Positions 42,737-52,049 of a stretch of DNA of 64,000 nt are shown piece by piece. Under the pieces are notes generated by a model. The model was not told the DNA's origin. It was given only the letters and a program-made list of their open reading frames with translations, and searched no databases. The position numbers and the translations under genes were made by a program. The DNA is from Bacteroidota bacterium (lineage in GTDB: Bacteria > Bacteroidota > Bacteroidia > Chitinophagales > Saprospiraceae). The stretch is from the NCBI GenBank assembly GCA_020160935.1, contig JAIUPL010000001.1, positions 248,001-312,000 on the forward strand, in the 5' to 3' direction. Within the stretch, counting starts at the first letter, position 1. Each line of letters begins with the position of its first letter.

Positions 42737-43492
42737 CTACTTTATTTTTGAGAATGGGAGCGGTTTCATGTAAACCGATGCTATTTTTTCGATGATTTTG
42801 CCGTCTTTTTCCGAGTCGTCGCGCACTTTTATCCAGGCGGGGTCTTTTACGAAGGCATCGAATGCGGCTTTGCCTGCCGCTTCAGAAGGGTGCGCCAGGA
42901 TATAGACCAGGCGGGGCTGCTGCCCGTCTTTTTCCACCGTTTTCCAGTAGGCAATATTGACCATGCCGTGTTTTTCAAACAGCCGCATGGTATGGTTTCG
43001 GAACCTGGTTTCGAGCGCAGGCAGCCGGTCGGGCAGGCAGTAGTAGGTGCGCAGTTCAAACACATAGGGATGCTTTTTGACGGCGCGTTTTTTCCGGTGT
43101 TTGATGATGGGTGAAAAATCGGTTTTCGTCAGGTAAATGGATTCAATTTTCTTCAGGATTTTTCCGTCTTTCTCTGAGTTGTCGCGCACTTTTACCCATT
43201 CCGGGTCGGCGATGAATGACTTCCAGGCACTATCCCTCGCAGCCAGATTCGGAAAGGAAACAATGTATATCAGTTTGTTCGAATCGGCCATGTCCAGCCA
43301 GTACCCCTCATTGGTCATCCCGTGTTTTTCAAAAAGTTGGGTGGTATGGTTGGTAAACCGCTGGATAAGGGCATTCATCCGGCCATTTTCGGTGAGGTAA
43401 ATGCGCAATTCGTACAGTCGGGTGTCGGTGCTTTGGGTAAATGCCGTTGTAAGCCAGCAAAGGGCGAATAAGAGGGTAAATAAATTTTTCAT
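42737..43492 (-). CDS. Exported double NIPSNAP-domain protein
   Basis: 251 residues from ATG 43492 (MKNLFTLLFALCWLTTAF), which gives a signal peptide; the frame continues far upstream on this strand but only as antisense of the amidohydrolase gene. It holds two similar domains, one at about 25-130 (YELRIYLTENGRMNALIQRF, LFEKHGMTNEGYW) and one at about 145-245 (FELRTYYCLPDRLPALETRF, LFEKHGMVNIAYW). NIPSNAP domains are dimeric ferredoxin-like folds of uncertain role. It lies 10 bp upstream of the 2Fe-2S gene and so belongs to the molybdenum hydroxylase operon. Confidence 0.85.
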   Translation of the reverse strand: MKNLFTLLFALCWLTTAFTQSTDTRLYELRIYLTENGRMNALIQRFTNHTTQLFEKHGMTNEGYWLDMADSNKLIYIVSFPNLAARDSAWKSFIADPEWVKVRDNSEKDGKILKKIESIYLTKTDFSPIIKHRKKRAVKKHPYVFELRTYYCLPDRLPALETRFRNHTMRLFEKHGMVNIAYWKTVEKDGQQPRLVYILAHPSEAAGKAAFDAFVKDPAWIKVRDDSEKDGKIIEKIASVYMKPLPFSKIK

Positions 43493-43744
43493 GCATGAAA
43501 CACCTGGCATGTTGGAGCCATGTAGAGCACAAGAAAAGAAATTTCCGGAAATCCATTCTGATCGACAGCGGAAAGTAAATGAAGTTGCAAGTGTTTCTCT
43601 AAAATGTGGGGACAGGGAACCCATTCCGATATAAAAGTAGCAACTACATGCTCCACCAAATGCGACTCCGCATCGAGGCCATTCATTCGGAACTACAAAC
43701 TTTGTAGCCGCTTGCCTATTTTCACGGCGCAAAATCTTCTTTTC

Positions 43745-46738
43745 ATGACACATTCTACCCGCCTCCTGCTGAGCGTTGTACTCTTGTTGGTGCGAACGAC
43801 GCTTCCAGCGCAGGTCACTTTCCCTACGGCTGCGCCTTCCGACGAGCGCAGCGGGCTGCATGCTTTTACCAATGCGACCATTTACACGGACTATAAAACC
43901 AGCGTCGACAAGGCTACGCTTCTCATCAAAGAGGGGCGAATTGTAGCCGTTGGTGCCCAGGTATCTATCCCAAAAAATGCCGCCGTGCACGATTGTACCG
44001 GAAAAACCATTTACCCGGCTTTTATCGATTTGTATGCGACGGGATACGGCCTGCCCGCGGCGGCAGCGGGAAGTAGCGGTGGCGGCGGTTTCCGGCAGCA
44101 AGCACTCACGAATAAAAAAGGCGCCTACGCCTGGAACGAGGCCCTGCACCCTGAATACAATGCCGCCGATGTGTTCTCTAACGACCCCAAAGCAGCCGAA
44201 GAATATCGGAAAATCGGCTTTGGCGCCGTGCTCACCCACCAGCCTGACGGCATTTCGCGGGGAACCGGCGCACTCGTAACCCTGTGCGACGAGCGTGAAC
44301 ACGAGCAAATCCTGCTGGGCCGGGCTGCTCATTTTATGTCGTTCAGAAAAGGCAGCAGCACGCAGAATTACCCCAGTTCGCTCATGGGTTGCATCGCGCT
44401 GATCCGCCAGACATACCTCGACGGCCAATGGTACAAACTCGAAGGTTTTAAAAAGGAAAAAAACCTGTCGCTCGAAGCCTGGAATGCCTTGCTCGAACTG
44501 CCGCAATTTTTTGAATCGACCGAAAAACTCGATCTGTTCCGCATCGCCCGCATCGGGCAGGAATTTGGCGTCAAATACATCGTGAAATCGGCCGGTGATG
44601 ATTACCAGCGCCTGTCAGAAATTGCTGCCACCGGCCAGCCGCTGATTTTGCCGCTCAATTTCCCGGAAGGATATGACCTACGCGACCCCTATGCCGCCAT
44701 GAATGTGCCGCTCCGCGACCTCAAACACTGGGAACTGGCGCCTTCCAACCCGGCTATGGTGCAACAGGCAGGTATTCCTTTTGCGCTCAGCACCAACGGC
44801 CTGCGCGAAAAAGGCAAGTTTTGGGAAAATCTGCGCAAAGCCGTCGAATACGGCCTGAGCGAAGAAGCGGCCCTCAAAGCGCTCACCTTTACGCCGGCCA
44901 GCCTCGTGCGCGCCTACGAGCAGGTGGGCAGTCTTGAACCCGGCAAGGTGGCCAATTTTATCATTACCAATGGCAGTTTGTTCAAATTGGAAGGCAAAAT
45001 TTACCAGAACTGGGTGAAAGGAAACCCGTACGACATAGCGCCCGACAAGTCCATGCCCGCCGATGCACTGGGTGTGTACGACCTGAAAGTGGGGGCCAAT
45101 ACTTATACCCTTACGGTAAAAGGCAAACCCGAAGCGCCGGAGGCACAAATCATGCGTGCCGACAGCAGCAAAACCAAGGCGACGCTGAATTATAGCCCCA
45201 ACGGCGTCGTATTGTTGTCTTTTCAATTGGATACGGTAAAAAAAGCCACGGTTTCGCTTTCCGGTGTGGCCGGAGCGAAAGAGTGGATCGGACAGGGCAC
45301 CTTGCCCGACGGCGCCTGGGTCGACTGGAAAGCCACGTTTCTCAAACCTGCTGCCGATAACAAACCTGGCAAACAGGCGCCGGTCGTAAAAAATGAAACA
45401 GGAGATATTATTTATCCATTTACGGCCTTTGGCTGGAAGGAAAAACCTGTTCAGCAAACCGTTTTGATTCAGAATGCCACGGTTTGGACGAGTGAAAAAG
45501 AAAGTGTTCTGCCCAACACCGATGTGTTGATTTCCAACGGAAAAATCCTGAAAATCGGCAAAAAACTGCCGGTTCAGGACAATGCTACGGTTGTCGACGG
45601 CACGGGTAAATACCTTACCGCCGGTATCATCGACGAACACTCGCACATTGCCGTCAGCCGCAGCGTCAATGAGGGTTCGCAGGAGAGCAGCGCCGAAGTG
45701 CGCGTCGGCGACGCCATCGACTCCGAAGACAATGACATTTATCGCCAACTGGCTGGCGGCGTCACCACGAGCCATCTTTTGCACGGCTCTGCCAACCCCA
45801 TCGGCGGCCAAACGCAACTCATCAAACTGCGCTGGGGCGCTGCACCCGAAGAACTGAAATTTCAGAACTGGCCCGGGTTTATCAAGTTTGCGCTCGGCGA
45901 AAACGTCAAACACAGCAATGTGAGTAGCAGCAACCGTTTTCCACAAACCCGCATGGGCGTGGAGCAGGTGTATGTCGATTATTTCACCCGCGCCCGGGAA
46001 TACGGCTTGTTGAAAAAATCGGGTAAGCCTTACCGCAAAGACCTCGAACTGGAAGCCCTGCTGGAAATTCTGGAAAGCAAACGCTTCATTACCTGCCACT
46101 CCTACGTGCAATCGGAAATTACGATGATGATGCGTGTGGCCGAACGTTTCGGCTTCCGGCTCAATACTTTTACACACATTCTTGAAGGCTATAAAGTGGC
46201 CGACAAAATGGCCCAACACGGAGCGGGCGCCTCTACTTTCAGCGACTGGTGGGCCTACAAATACGAAGTTGTGGAAGCCATTCCGCAAAACGCGCGCTTG
46301 ATGACCGACCGCGGTGTCACTGTCGCCATCAACTCCGACGATGCCGAAATGGCGCGCCGCCTCAACCAGGAAGCCGCCAAATCTATCCTCTACACGGGCA
46401 TGAAAGAGGAAGACGCCTGGAAAATGGTGACCATCAACCCCGCCAAACTGCTGCACATCGAACAGCAAACGGGTAGTATCAAGGTGGGAAAAGACGCGGA
46501 TCTTGTGCTCTGGAACAACAATCCGCTATCTGTGTACGCCCGCGCTGAAAAAACCTGGGTCGACGGTATTCTTTTCTTCGACCGCCAGGAAGACGCTCGT
46601 ATGCAGGAATGGGTACGCACGGAACGTGCTCGCCTTATTCAGAAAATTCAGGCAGCCAAAAAAGGAGGCGAAGGCGGAGAAAAGCCCAGCGCCCCCAGAG
46701 GTCATTATCATTGTGATAGCGAGGAAGACGAGGGCTGA
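43745..46738 (+). CDS. Exported amidohydrolase with two amidohydrolase-like halves
   Basis: 997 residues from ATG 43745 (MTHSTRLLLSVVLLLVRTTL), which gives a signal peptide. The first half (about 40-420) is an amidohydrolase fold with a degenerate metal site (YPAFIDLYATGYG where HxH would be expected). The second half (about 570-960) has GIIDEHSHIAVS near 628, the metal-binding His pair in HSH form, TCHSYVQSE near 784, HILEGYK near 814 and AINSDDAE near 862, so it appears to be the active one. The tail is acidic and His-rich. Such proteins hydrolyse C-N bonds in cyclic amides or dipeptides; the substrate is unknown. It is divergent from the molybdenum hydroxylase operon, 252 bp away. Confidence 0.82.
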   Translation: MTHSTRLLLSVVLLLVRTTLPAQVTFPTAAPSDERSGLHAFTNATIYTDYKTSVDKATLLIKEGRIVAVGAQVSIPKNAAVHDCTGKTIYPAFIDLYATGYGLPAAAAGSSGGGGFRQQALTNKKGAYAWNEALHPEYNAADVFSNDPKAAEEYRKIGFGAVLTHQPDGISRGTGALVTLCDEREHEQILLGRAAHFMSFRKGSSTQNYPSSLMGCIALIRQTYLDGQWYKLEGFKKEKNLSLEAWNALLELPQFFESTEKLDLFRIARIGQEFGVKYIVKSAGDDYQRLSEIAATGQPLILPLNFPEGYDLRDPYAAMNVPLRDLKHWELAPSNPAMVQQAGIPFALSTNGLREKGKFWENLRKAVEYGLSEEAALKALTFTPASLVRAYEQVGSLEPGKVANFIITNGSLFKLEGKIYQNWVKGNPYDIAPDKSMPADALGVYDLKVGANTYTLTVKGKPEAPEAQIMRADSSKTKATLNYSPNGVVLLSFQLDTVKKATVSLSGVAGAKEWIGQGTLPDGAWVDWKATFLKPAADNKPGKQAPVVKNETGDIIYPFTAFGWKEKPVQQTVLIQNATVWTSEKESVLPNTDVLISNGKILKIGKKLPVQDNATVVDGTGKYLTAGIIDEHSHIAVSRSVNEGSQESSAEVRVGDAIDSEDNDIYRQLAGGVTTSHLLHGSANPIGGQTQLIKLRWGAAPEELKFQNWPGFIKFALGENVKHSNVSSSNRFPQTRMGVEQVYVDYFTRAREYGLLKKSGKPYRKDLELEALLEILESKRFITCHSYVQSEITMMMRVAERFGFRLNTFTHILEGYKVADKMAQHGAGASTFSDWWAYKYEVVEAIPQNARLMTDRGVTVAINSDDAEMARRLNQEAAKSILYTGMKEEDAWKMVTINPAKLLHIEQQTGSIKVGKDADLVLWNNNPLSVYARAEKTWVDGILFFDRQEDARMQEWVRTERARLIQKIQAAKKGGEGGEKPSAPRGHYHCDSEEDEG

Positions 46739-46748
46739 GGTATGGGAC

Positions 46749-47822
46749 TCAGGATTCTTTACAGGCCCTGTATAAATCCTGCCACCCATCCCGTTTTTTA
46801 ACCACCGTTTCCAAGTATTCCTGCCAAATGACATGGTCGTTGGCAGGATCTTTTACGATGGCCCCGGTGAGACCTGCGGCAAGATCGTGGGCGCGCAAAT
46901 CGCCGTCGCCAAAATGAGCGGCCAGCGCTTGTCCCTGATGTATAACTGAAATGGCTTCAGCAGTACTCAGCGTTGCACTCGGGCTTTTCAGTTTATCGCG
47001 GCCATCTTCGGTTTTGCCATTGCGCAATTCCCGGAAAATGGTCACCAGGCGTTGAATTTCGTGTATGGGTGCTGCATTGGGTGGCAGTTCGAGCGTTTTC
47101 CCCAGTGCATTCAGGCGATTTTGCACGATAGTCACTTCTTCTTCGAGCGTAGCAGGTAAAGGCAGTATGACGGTATTGAAGCGCCGCCGCAAGGCCGACG
47201 AGAGTTCATGCACGCCTTTGTCACGGTCGTTGGCCGTAGCGATCACATTGAAGCCATGAACAGCCTGTACTTCCGAGCCTAATTCGGGAATCGGCAGCGT
47301 TTTTTCCGATAACAATGTGATGAGGGCATCCTGCACATCAGCGGGTATCCTTGTCAACTCTTCCACCCTGGCAATTTTGCCCCCTTGCATGGCTGTAAGC
47401 ACCGGACTGGCTACAAGTGCTTTTTCAGAGGGGCCCTCTGACAGCAAGCGTGCGTAATTCCAGCCATATCGCAGCATTTCTTCCGTTGTGCCGGCCGTTC
47501 CCTGTACCAGCAGGGTACTGTTGCCGCTGATGGCTGCTGCCAGGTGTTCGCTTACCCATGTTTTAGCAGTACCTGGCACACCCAGCAATAGCAACGCACG
47601 GTCGGTAGCGAGGGTCGCCACGGCAATTTCGATGATGCGGCGTTTTCCGTAATACTTGGGTTCAATGTCTGTATCGCCGGCTTTCCCTCCCAGCAAATAC
47701 GTCACCACTGCCCAGGGCGACAGCAGCCAGTTGGCCGGCCGGGGCCGGTCGTCTGTTGCGGCCAGGGCAGCGAGTTCGTGTGCATAGGCGCTTTCTGCGT
47801 GGGGGCGGATGATTTCGGACAT
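46749..47822 (-). CDS. MoxR-type AAA+ ATPase
   Basis: 357 residues. Walker A is GVPGTAKTWVSEHLA near residue 82 and Walker B-like GGKIARVEELTRIP near 150, where the second acid of the usual DE is present as EE. The sensor segment is VIATANDRDKGVHELSSALR near 190, with an arginine finger in ALRRRFN. MoxR ATPases act as chaperones for protein complexes, usually next to a von Willebrand factor A protein. None is visible: the neighbours are the convergent amidohydrolase (10 bp away) and crcB. Partner genes may lie elsewhere. Confidence 0.82.
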   Translation of the reverse strand: MSEIIRPHAESAYAHELAALAATDDRPRPANWLLSPWAVVTYLLGGKAGDTDIEPKYYGKRRIIEIAVATLATDRALLLLGVPGTAKTWVSEHLAAAISGNSTLLVQGTAGTTEEMLRYGWNYARLLSEGPSEKALVASPVLTAMQGGKIARVEELTRIPADVQDALITLLSEKTLPIPELGSEVQAVHGFNVIATANDRDKGVHELSSALRRRFNTVILPLPATLEEEVTIVQNRLNALGKTLELPPNAAPIHEIQRLVTIFRELRNGKTEDGRDKLKSPSATLSTAEAISVIHQGQALAAHFGDGDLRAHDLAAGLTGAIVKDPANDHVIWQEYLETVVKKRDGWQDLYRACKES

Positions 47823-47830
47823 GGGATAGA

Positions 47831-47947
47831 GCGTGAGAGAGGTGGGAGGTGAGAGGTGAGAATGGTTGAGAAAGTTGAGGGTTGAGAAGGTTGAGAAAAC
47901 ATGGTATTGTGTAGATGACTACTCACCACTCACCACTCACTACTCAC
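47831..47947. repeat. Word repeats GGTGAGAGGTGAG / GGTTGAGAA / ACTCACCACTC
   Basis: The gap between the MoxR gene and crcB is made of short direct repeats: GTGAGA-type words on the left, GGTTGAGAAGGTTGAGAA in the middle, and CTCACCACTCACCACTCAC on the right. The right block encodes the last residues of CrcB (SSEW). The same CACTCACCACTCAC word recurs before the AlkD-like gene at 56561-56592. Only a weak long-range inverted pairing can be drawn. Confidence 0.75.
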
Positions 47948-48307
47948 TTTCAGGCCCAAAAATAGACAAACCAGACACACTAACAAACTGCCGGCCACGT
48001 ATGCAAATGCCTCCAGTTGGCGGCCCTCCTGCCATATTTTGAAACTTTCCGCCGTAAATGTGGAAAAAGTACTGAACCCGCCACAAAAGCCTGTGGTAAG
48101 TAGTAGGCGGCGTTGCTCATTAAGGCTGCCACCGGTGTGCAGGCCCATCCAGTAACCCAATAAAAGACAGGCCAGACCATTGGCCGCAAACGTGGCCCAT
48201 GGGAAGCGCCCTTGCACAGGCCATATCAACAAACCAACAGCGTACCGCGCCATGCTACCCATGCCGCCGCCGACGAAAACCAGAAAAAATGCAAACCACT
48301 GTGGCAT
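47930..48307 (-). CDS. crcB: Fluoride exporter CrcB/FluC
   Basis: 125 residues from ATG 48307 (MPQWFAFFLVFVGGGMGSMA); the frame is open for 33 codons upstream without family resemblance. Four hydrophobic segments and the signature GFCGGFSTFSTFTAES near residue 72, with ATFAANGLACLLLGY near 38 (the Asn and the Phe-box residues of Fluc channels), identify it. It forms a dual-topology dimeric fluoride channel in the inner membrane. No crcB-type fluoride riboswitch is visible just upstream. The C-terminal SSEW is encoded by the repeated word that fills the downstream gap. Confidence 0.9.
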   Translation of the reverse strand: MPQWFAFFLVFVGGGMGSMARYAVGLLIWPVQGRFPWATFAANGLACLLLGYWMGLHTGGSLNEQRRLLLTTGFCGGFSTFSTFTAESFKIWQEGRQLEAFAYVAGSLLVCLVCLFLGLKVSSEW

Positions 48308-48446
48308 AAATGGAAACAAAAAGTGATTGAGACAGCCAATATCCTGTATTGAGCGAAAAGATACATGAATTAGCCGATAATTTCTGCCATTAGGCCGGAT
48401 CTGCACCTTCCTTTGCCGGCATCATATCCAACCAAATCAATACAGT

Positions 48447-50105
48447 ATGAAATATTCAATCTTCTGCAGCCTGTTTTTGTTGCTTGTCGCAGCAAAAAGC
48501 CCTGCACAGAATACTTCCTTACAAAACCAGTTTGATCAATTGCTGCAAGCACAATTTCCAGCCGACGGGCCAGGCGCAGCCGTTTTGATTACACGAAAGG
48601 GCGAAACCCTCTACAAAAAAGCCATCGGAAAAGCCAATATGGAACTGGATGTGCCGCTCAGTACCGACCATGTTTTTCGAATTGGCTCTATCACCAAGCA
48701 GTTTACTTCGGCCGCTATTTTGAGGCTGGCAGAAGAAGGAAAACTCAAACTGCAAGACGACATCACCGTTTTTATTCCCGACTACCCGACGAAGGGCAAA
48801 AAAATTACCATCGAACACCTGCTGAACCACACTTCCGGCATCAAAAGTTACACGGAAATGGAAGAATGGAATAATGCCATGCGTCGTAAAGACCTGTCTC
48901 CACGCGAACTGATCGATTTTTTCAAAAATGAGCCTATGACTTTCGACCCCGGTACCCAGTACCATTACAACAATTCCGGGTACATTCTGCTGGGTTATAT
49001 CATTGAAAAAGCAAGTGGTAAGTCATATGCCAAATACCTCGACGAGCAGTTTTTCAAACCGCTGGGCATGTCGCATACCTATTACGATTCCTACGAGCCT
49101 GTCATACCTCGTCGCGCCGCCGGCTATAGTAAAGATGAAAAAATGTACACCAACGCCGAATTTCTAAGCACTACCCAGCCCTATTCTGCCGGAGCGTTGA
49201 TTTCAACAGTAGAAGACCTGACTACCTGGACACGCGCCTTGCACAGCGGGAAAATACTCCAACCCGAAAGCCTGAAAAAAGCCTTCAAATCCAATGTGCT
49301 GCCCGACGGCACCGACACTTATTATGGCTATGGCTGGCAAATGGGAACGCTCCTGGGCAGCCATACCGTAGAGCACGGTGGCGCTATCAACGGGTTTTTA
49401 AGTTATCTGATTTATGTGCAGGAAGAGGATGTTTGTGTGGCGGTGCTCACCAATTGCGATTGCAACGGCCCCGAGCCTTTTGGCGACAAACTGGCGGCAC
49501 TCGCAGCAGGAAAAGATATTGCACCCGCAGTGATTGCCATAAAACCAGAGGTACTCTCATCGTATACTGGCGTATATGAAAACGACAAAAAAGAACAACG
49601 TTTTATAACAGTGGAAAACGGTGTATTAAAATCCCAGCGCAGCGGATCCAGCAAGTTTACCCTCTTGTCTTTTGCGCCCGGACAGTTTTACTTTGAAAAC
49701 TCACTGTCGCGCATTCGTTTCATGGAAGAAGGAAAAGGCGCCAAAAAAACCATGAAAGCCATTGTCAGCGATCGTCATTCAGAAAACAATGTGTGGGTAA
49801 AAACGGACAAACCACTGCCTGCCGTCAAACGGGAACTCGAACTTACCGATACACAAATCAATCCTTTGCTGGGCGAATACCAACTGGCTCCAGGATTTAC
49901 AATAATCATAAGCCGCGAAGGAAACCAGTTGTTTGGTCAAGCCACCGGACAATCCCGTTTTGAGATATACGCCGAGTCGCCCACACGTTTTTTCCTGAAA
50001 GTGGTGGATGCCGTCATCGAATTTTATCCGGATGACAAAGGCGCAGTTCCACAAATGACACTGTTCCAGGGCGGGCAGGAATTACCCGGCACACGCATCA
50101 AATAA
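48447..50105 (+). CDS. Exported serine hydrolase of the beta-lactamase / class C family
   Basis: 552 residues. Signal peptide MKYSIFCSLFLLLVAAKSPA. The class C-type active site is seen as SITK (FRIGSITKQFTSAAILRLA, Ser near 81, Lys near 84) and YNN (QYHYNNSGYILLGY, Tyr near 173). HGGAINGF near 312 replaces the KTG box, as in esterases and D-aminopeptidases of this fold. The C-terminal 190 residues are two small beta domains (LSSYTGVYENDKKEQRF; LLGEYQLAPGFTII). It is most likely a periplasmic peptidase or esterase, not a drug-resistance enzyme. Confidence 0.85.
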   Translation: MKYSIFCSLFLLLVAAKSPAQNTSLQNQFDQLLQAQFPADGPGAAVLITRKGETLYKKAIGKANMELDVPLSTDHVFRIGSITKQFTSAAILRLAEEGKLKLQDDITVFIPDYPTKGKKITIEHLLNHTSGIKSYTEMEEWNNAMRRKDLSPRELIDFFKNEPMTFDPGTQYHYNNSGYILLGYIIEKASGKSYAKYLDEQFFKPLGMSHTYYDSYEPVIPRRAAGYSKDEKMYTNAEFLSTTQPYSAGALISTVEDLTTWTRALHSGKILQPESLKKAFKSNVLPDGTDTYYGYGWQMGTLLGSHTVEHGGAINGFLSYLIYVQEEDVCVAVLTNCDCNGPEPFGDKLAALAAGKDIAPAVIAIKPEVLSSYTGVYENDKKEQRFITVENGVLKSQRSGSSKFTLLSFAPGQFYFENSLSRIRFMEEGKGAKKTMKAIVSDRHSENNVWVKTDKPLPAVKRELELTDTQINPLLGEYQLAPGFTIIISREGNQLFGQATGQSRFEIYAESPTRFFLKVVDAVIEFYPDDKGAVPQMTLFQGGQELPGTRIK

Positions 50106-50122
50106 CTGATTAAGAGCGATTC

Positions 50123-50806
50123 ATGAGCCAACCCGCGCCTTCAGAATATTACCGGATTGTTTGCGACGCATTTCGCGCCAGCGGCAATCCCGATTATGCG
50201 CAGCAGCAAATACGTTACCTGCGCCATCAGTTCGAGTTTTTTGGATTGCCCATGCCGCGCTGGATGCCGCTCACCCGGGATTTGCACGCTACACATGGTA
50301 TTCCTGATGGCGATGATCTGAAAGCGCTTGTTCGGCTTTGTTTTCAGGACGATCACCGGGAGTTGCACTATTTCGCTTTGGAAACGGTGCAAAAAGCGCT
50401 CAAAAAGCAGCCAGCAGATTTCATCAACTTTCTGGAGGAACTGATTTGTGCGCGTTCCTGGTGGGATTCGGTCGACTGGATTGCCAAACTCGTGGGTATA
50501 CATTTCAAAAAACACCCTGCACTCATTTACGCGGTCACCGAACGTTGGATGGGTTCCGGAAATATCTGGCTTCAGCGGGTATCCCTGATTTTTCAACTGA
50601 CGTACAAGGAAAAAACAGACACGGAACTGCTGTTTTCCTACATCCGTCGCCTGGCCGGCTCCAGGGAATTTTTTATCCAGAAAGGAGCCGGCTGGGCGCT
50701 GCGTCAGTATGCCAAAACCAACCCCGAAGCCGTACAGGAATTTGTGGCCAGCACAAAACTGGCCCCGCTCACCCGGCGGGAAGCGCTCAAAAATATTCCG
50801 AAATAA
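50123..50806 (+). CDS. AlkD-like DNA alkylation repair protein (copy 1)
   Basis: 227 residues, all helical. HEAT-like repeats of the AlkD/AlkC type are visible in LVRLCFQDDHRELHYFALET near residue 70, ICARSWWDSVDWIAKLVG near 107, and FIQKGAGWALRQYAKTNPEA near 175. Trp residues in the WWDSVDW segment and Asp in this region correspond to the DNA-binding and catalytic site of AlkD, which removes N3- and N7-alkylated purines. It starts 17 bp after the serine hydrolase stop. Its 3' end faces rlmN with only 20 bp between the stops and no palindrome. Confidence 0.85.
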   Translation: MSQPAPSEYYRIVCDAFRASGNPDYAQQQIRYLRHQFEFFGLPMPRWMPLTRDLHATHGIPDGDDLKALVRLCFQDDHRELHYFALETVQKALKKQPADFINFLEELICARSWWDSVDWIAKLVGIHFKKHPALIYAVTERWMGSGNIWLQRVSLIFQLTYKEKTDTELLFSYIRRLAGSREFFIQKGAGWALRQYAKTNPEAVQEFVASTKLAPLTRREALKNIPK

Positions 50807-50826
50807 AATCGGTAGGAAAGGTGCTG

Positions 50827-51897
50827 CTATTTATTTGCCAACTGGCCGCAGGCGGCATCGATGTCTTTTCCACGGCTTCGACGCACCGTCACCGTCACGC
50901 CCTCCCGGGCAAGGTAGGCAGCAAAGGCATTCAGCCTGTTTTCGTCCGATTTTTCAAAGGAAGTGCCTTCAATCGGGTTGTATTCGATGATATTTACCCG
51001 AACAGGAAATTTCCGGCGACACAACTGGACCAGTCGGGCGGCATCTTCCAGCGAGTCGTTGAAGCGCTCGAACGCGATGTACTCATACGAAATCCGGTTG
51101 TGCGTTTTGGCATAAAAATATTCCAATGCCTCCATCAGTGCCTTGAGGTTGTTGCTCTCATTGATCGGCATGATTTCGTTGCGTTTGGCATCGTCGGCAG
51201 CATGCAGGCTGAGTGCCAGGTTGGAACGGTAACCATCATCCGCCAGTTTGCGGATCATTTTGGCAATACCGGCCGTGCTCACCGTGATGCGGCGTGCACC
51301 CATACCCAGTCCCAGTGGCGCCGGCGCGGTTAGCCGGGCGATGCTTTCCATGGTGTTGGCGTACGTGAGCAAGGGTTCGCCCATACCCATGTACACTACA
51401 TTGGTAAGCGGGCGGCCAAAACTTTCGAGGCTTTGCCGGTTGACGGCCGCTACCTGGTCAAAAATTTCGGCAGGTTCAAGATTGCGCTTGCGGCCCATGC
51501 GCCCGGTGGCACAAAATGCGCAGGTAAGGCTGCAACCCACCTGTGTGCTGACACAAACCGTGAAACGATCGTCGTCGGGAACCGGAATCAGCACACTTTC
51601 GATGCGATGCCCATCGTGCGTAATCCAGCGCGATTTGATGGTACCATCGGTGCTGTGCTGGGTTTTATCTTCAAAAAGCGTGTGGAGGGTGAATTGTGCC
51701 TTCAGTTTGGCGCGCAAATCCTTGGACAGGTTCGACATGGCATCGAAATCCGTCACGGTTTTGGCCCATAACCATTCGTACACCTGTTTGCTACGGAAAC
51801 GAGGTTCTCCCCAGGAAGCCAAAACGGCCTCCAGTTCGGCGAGGCTCAGGCTGCGAATGTCTTGTTCGGGAGTGGTTACGGCTACTGAATCTGTCAT
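50827..51897 (-). CDS. rlmN: 23S rRNA (adenine-2503-C2) methyltransferase RlmN
   Basis: 356 residues from ATG 51897 (MTDSVAVTTPEQDIRSLSLA); an ATG six codons earlier is possible. The radical SAM motif is CSLTCAFCATG near residue 118. YMGMGEPLLTYANT near 170 and RRITVSTAGI near 205 are family hallmarks. The conserved Cys that carries the methyl group is in AACGQLANK at the C-terminus. It methylates A2503 of 23S rRNA and some tRNAs, which helps reading accuracy. Confidence 0.94.
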   Translation of the reverse strand: MTDSVAVTTPEQDIRSLSLAELEAVLASWGEPRFRSKQVYEWLWAKTVTDFDAMSNLSKDLRAKLKAQFTLHTLFEDKTQHSTDGTIKSRWITHDGHRIESVLIPVPDDDRFTVCVSTQVGCSLTCAFCATGRMGRKRNLEPAEIFDQVAAVNRQSLESFGRPLTNVVYMGMGEPLLTYANTMESIARLTAPAPLGLGMGARRITVSTAGIAKMIRKLADDGYRSNLALSLHAADDAKRNEIMPINESNNLKALMEALEYFYAKTHNRISYEYIAFERFNDSLEDAARLVQLCRRKFPVRVNIIEYNPIEGTSFEKSDENRLNAFAAYLAREGVTVTVRRSRGKDIDAACGQLANK

Positions 51898-52049
51898 AAT
51901 GGCGCAAAGGTACAACGGAATACGGGTTCTTCGGGTAGGCCGGCATAAGAGTATGTTGGAAAAAGGTTGTTCAAAAGATCAAAAAACCCGTGAAATCATT
52001 CTGGGCAGCGATACTTTTGCGCCCATTCAGCCACCAGCCTGTTCTTCCC

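Noticed and set aside
48308-48440. Fluoride riboswitch before crcB
   Set aside because: I looked for the compact pseudoknot pattern (GGNGAUGG-like start) upstream of 48307 on the minus strand and did not see it.
48447-50105. Beta-lactamase resistance gene
   Set aside because: The fold and SxxK/YxN motifs are present but the KTG box is HGG and extra C-terminal domains occur, as in housekeeping serine hydrolases.
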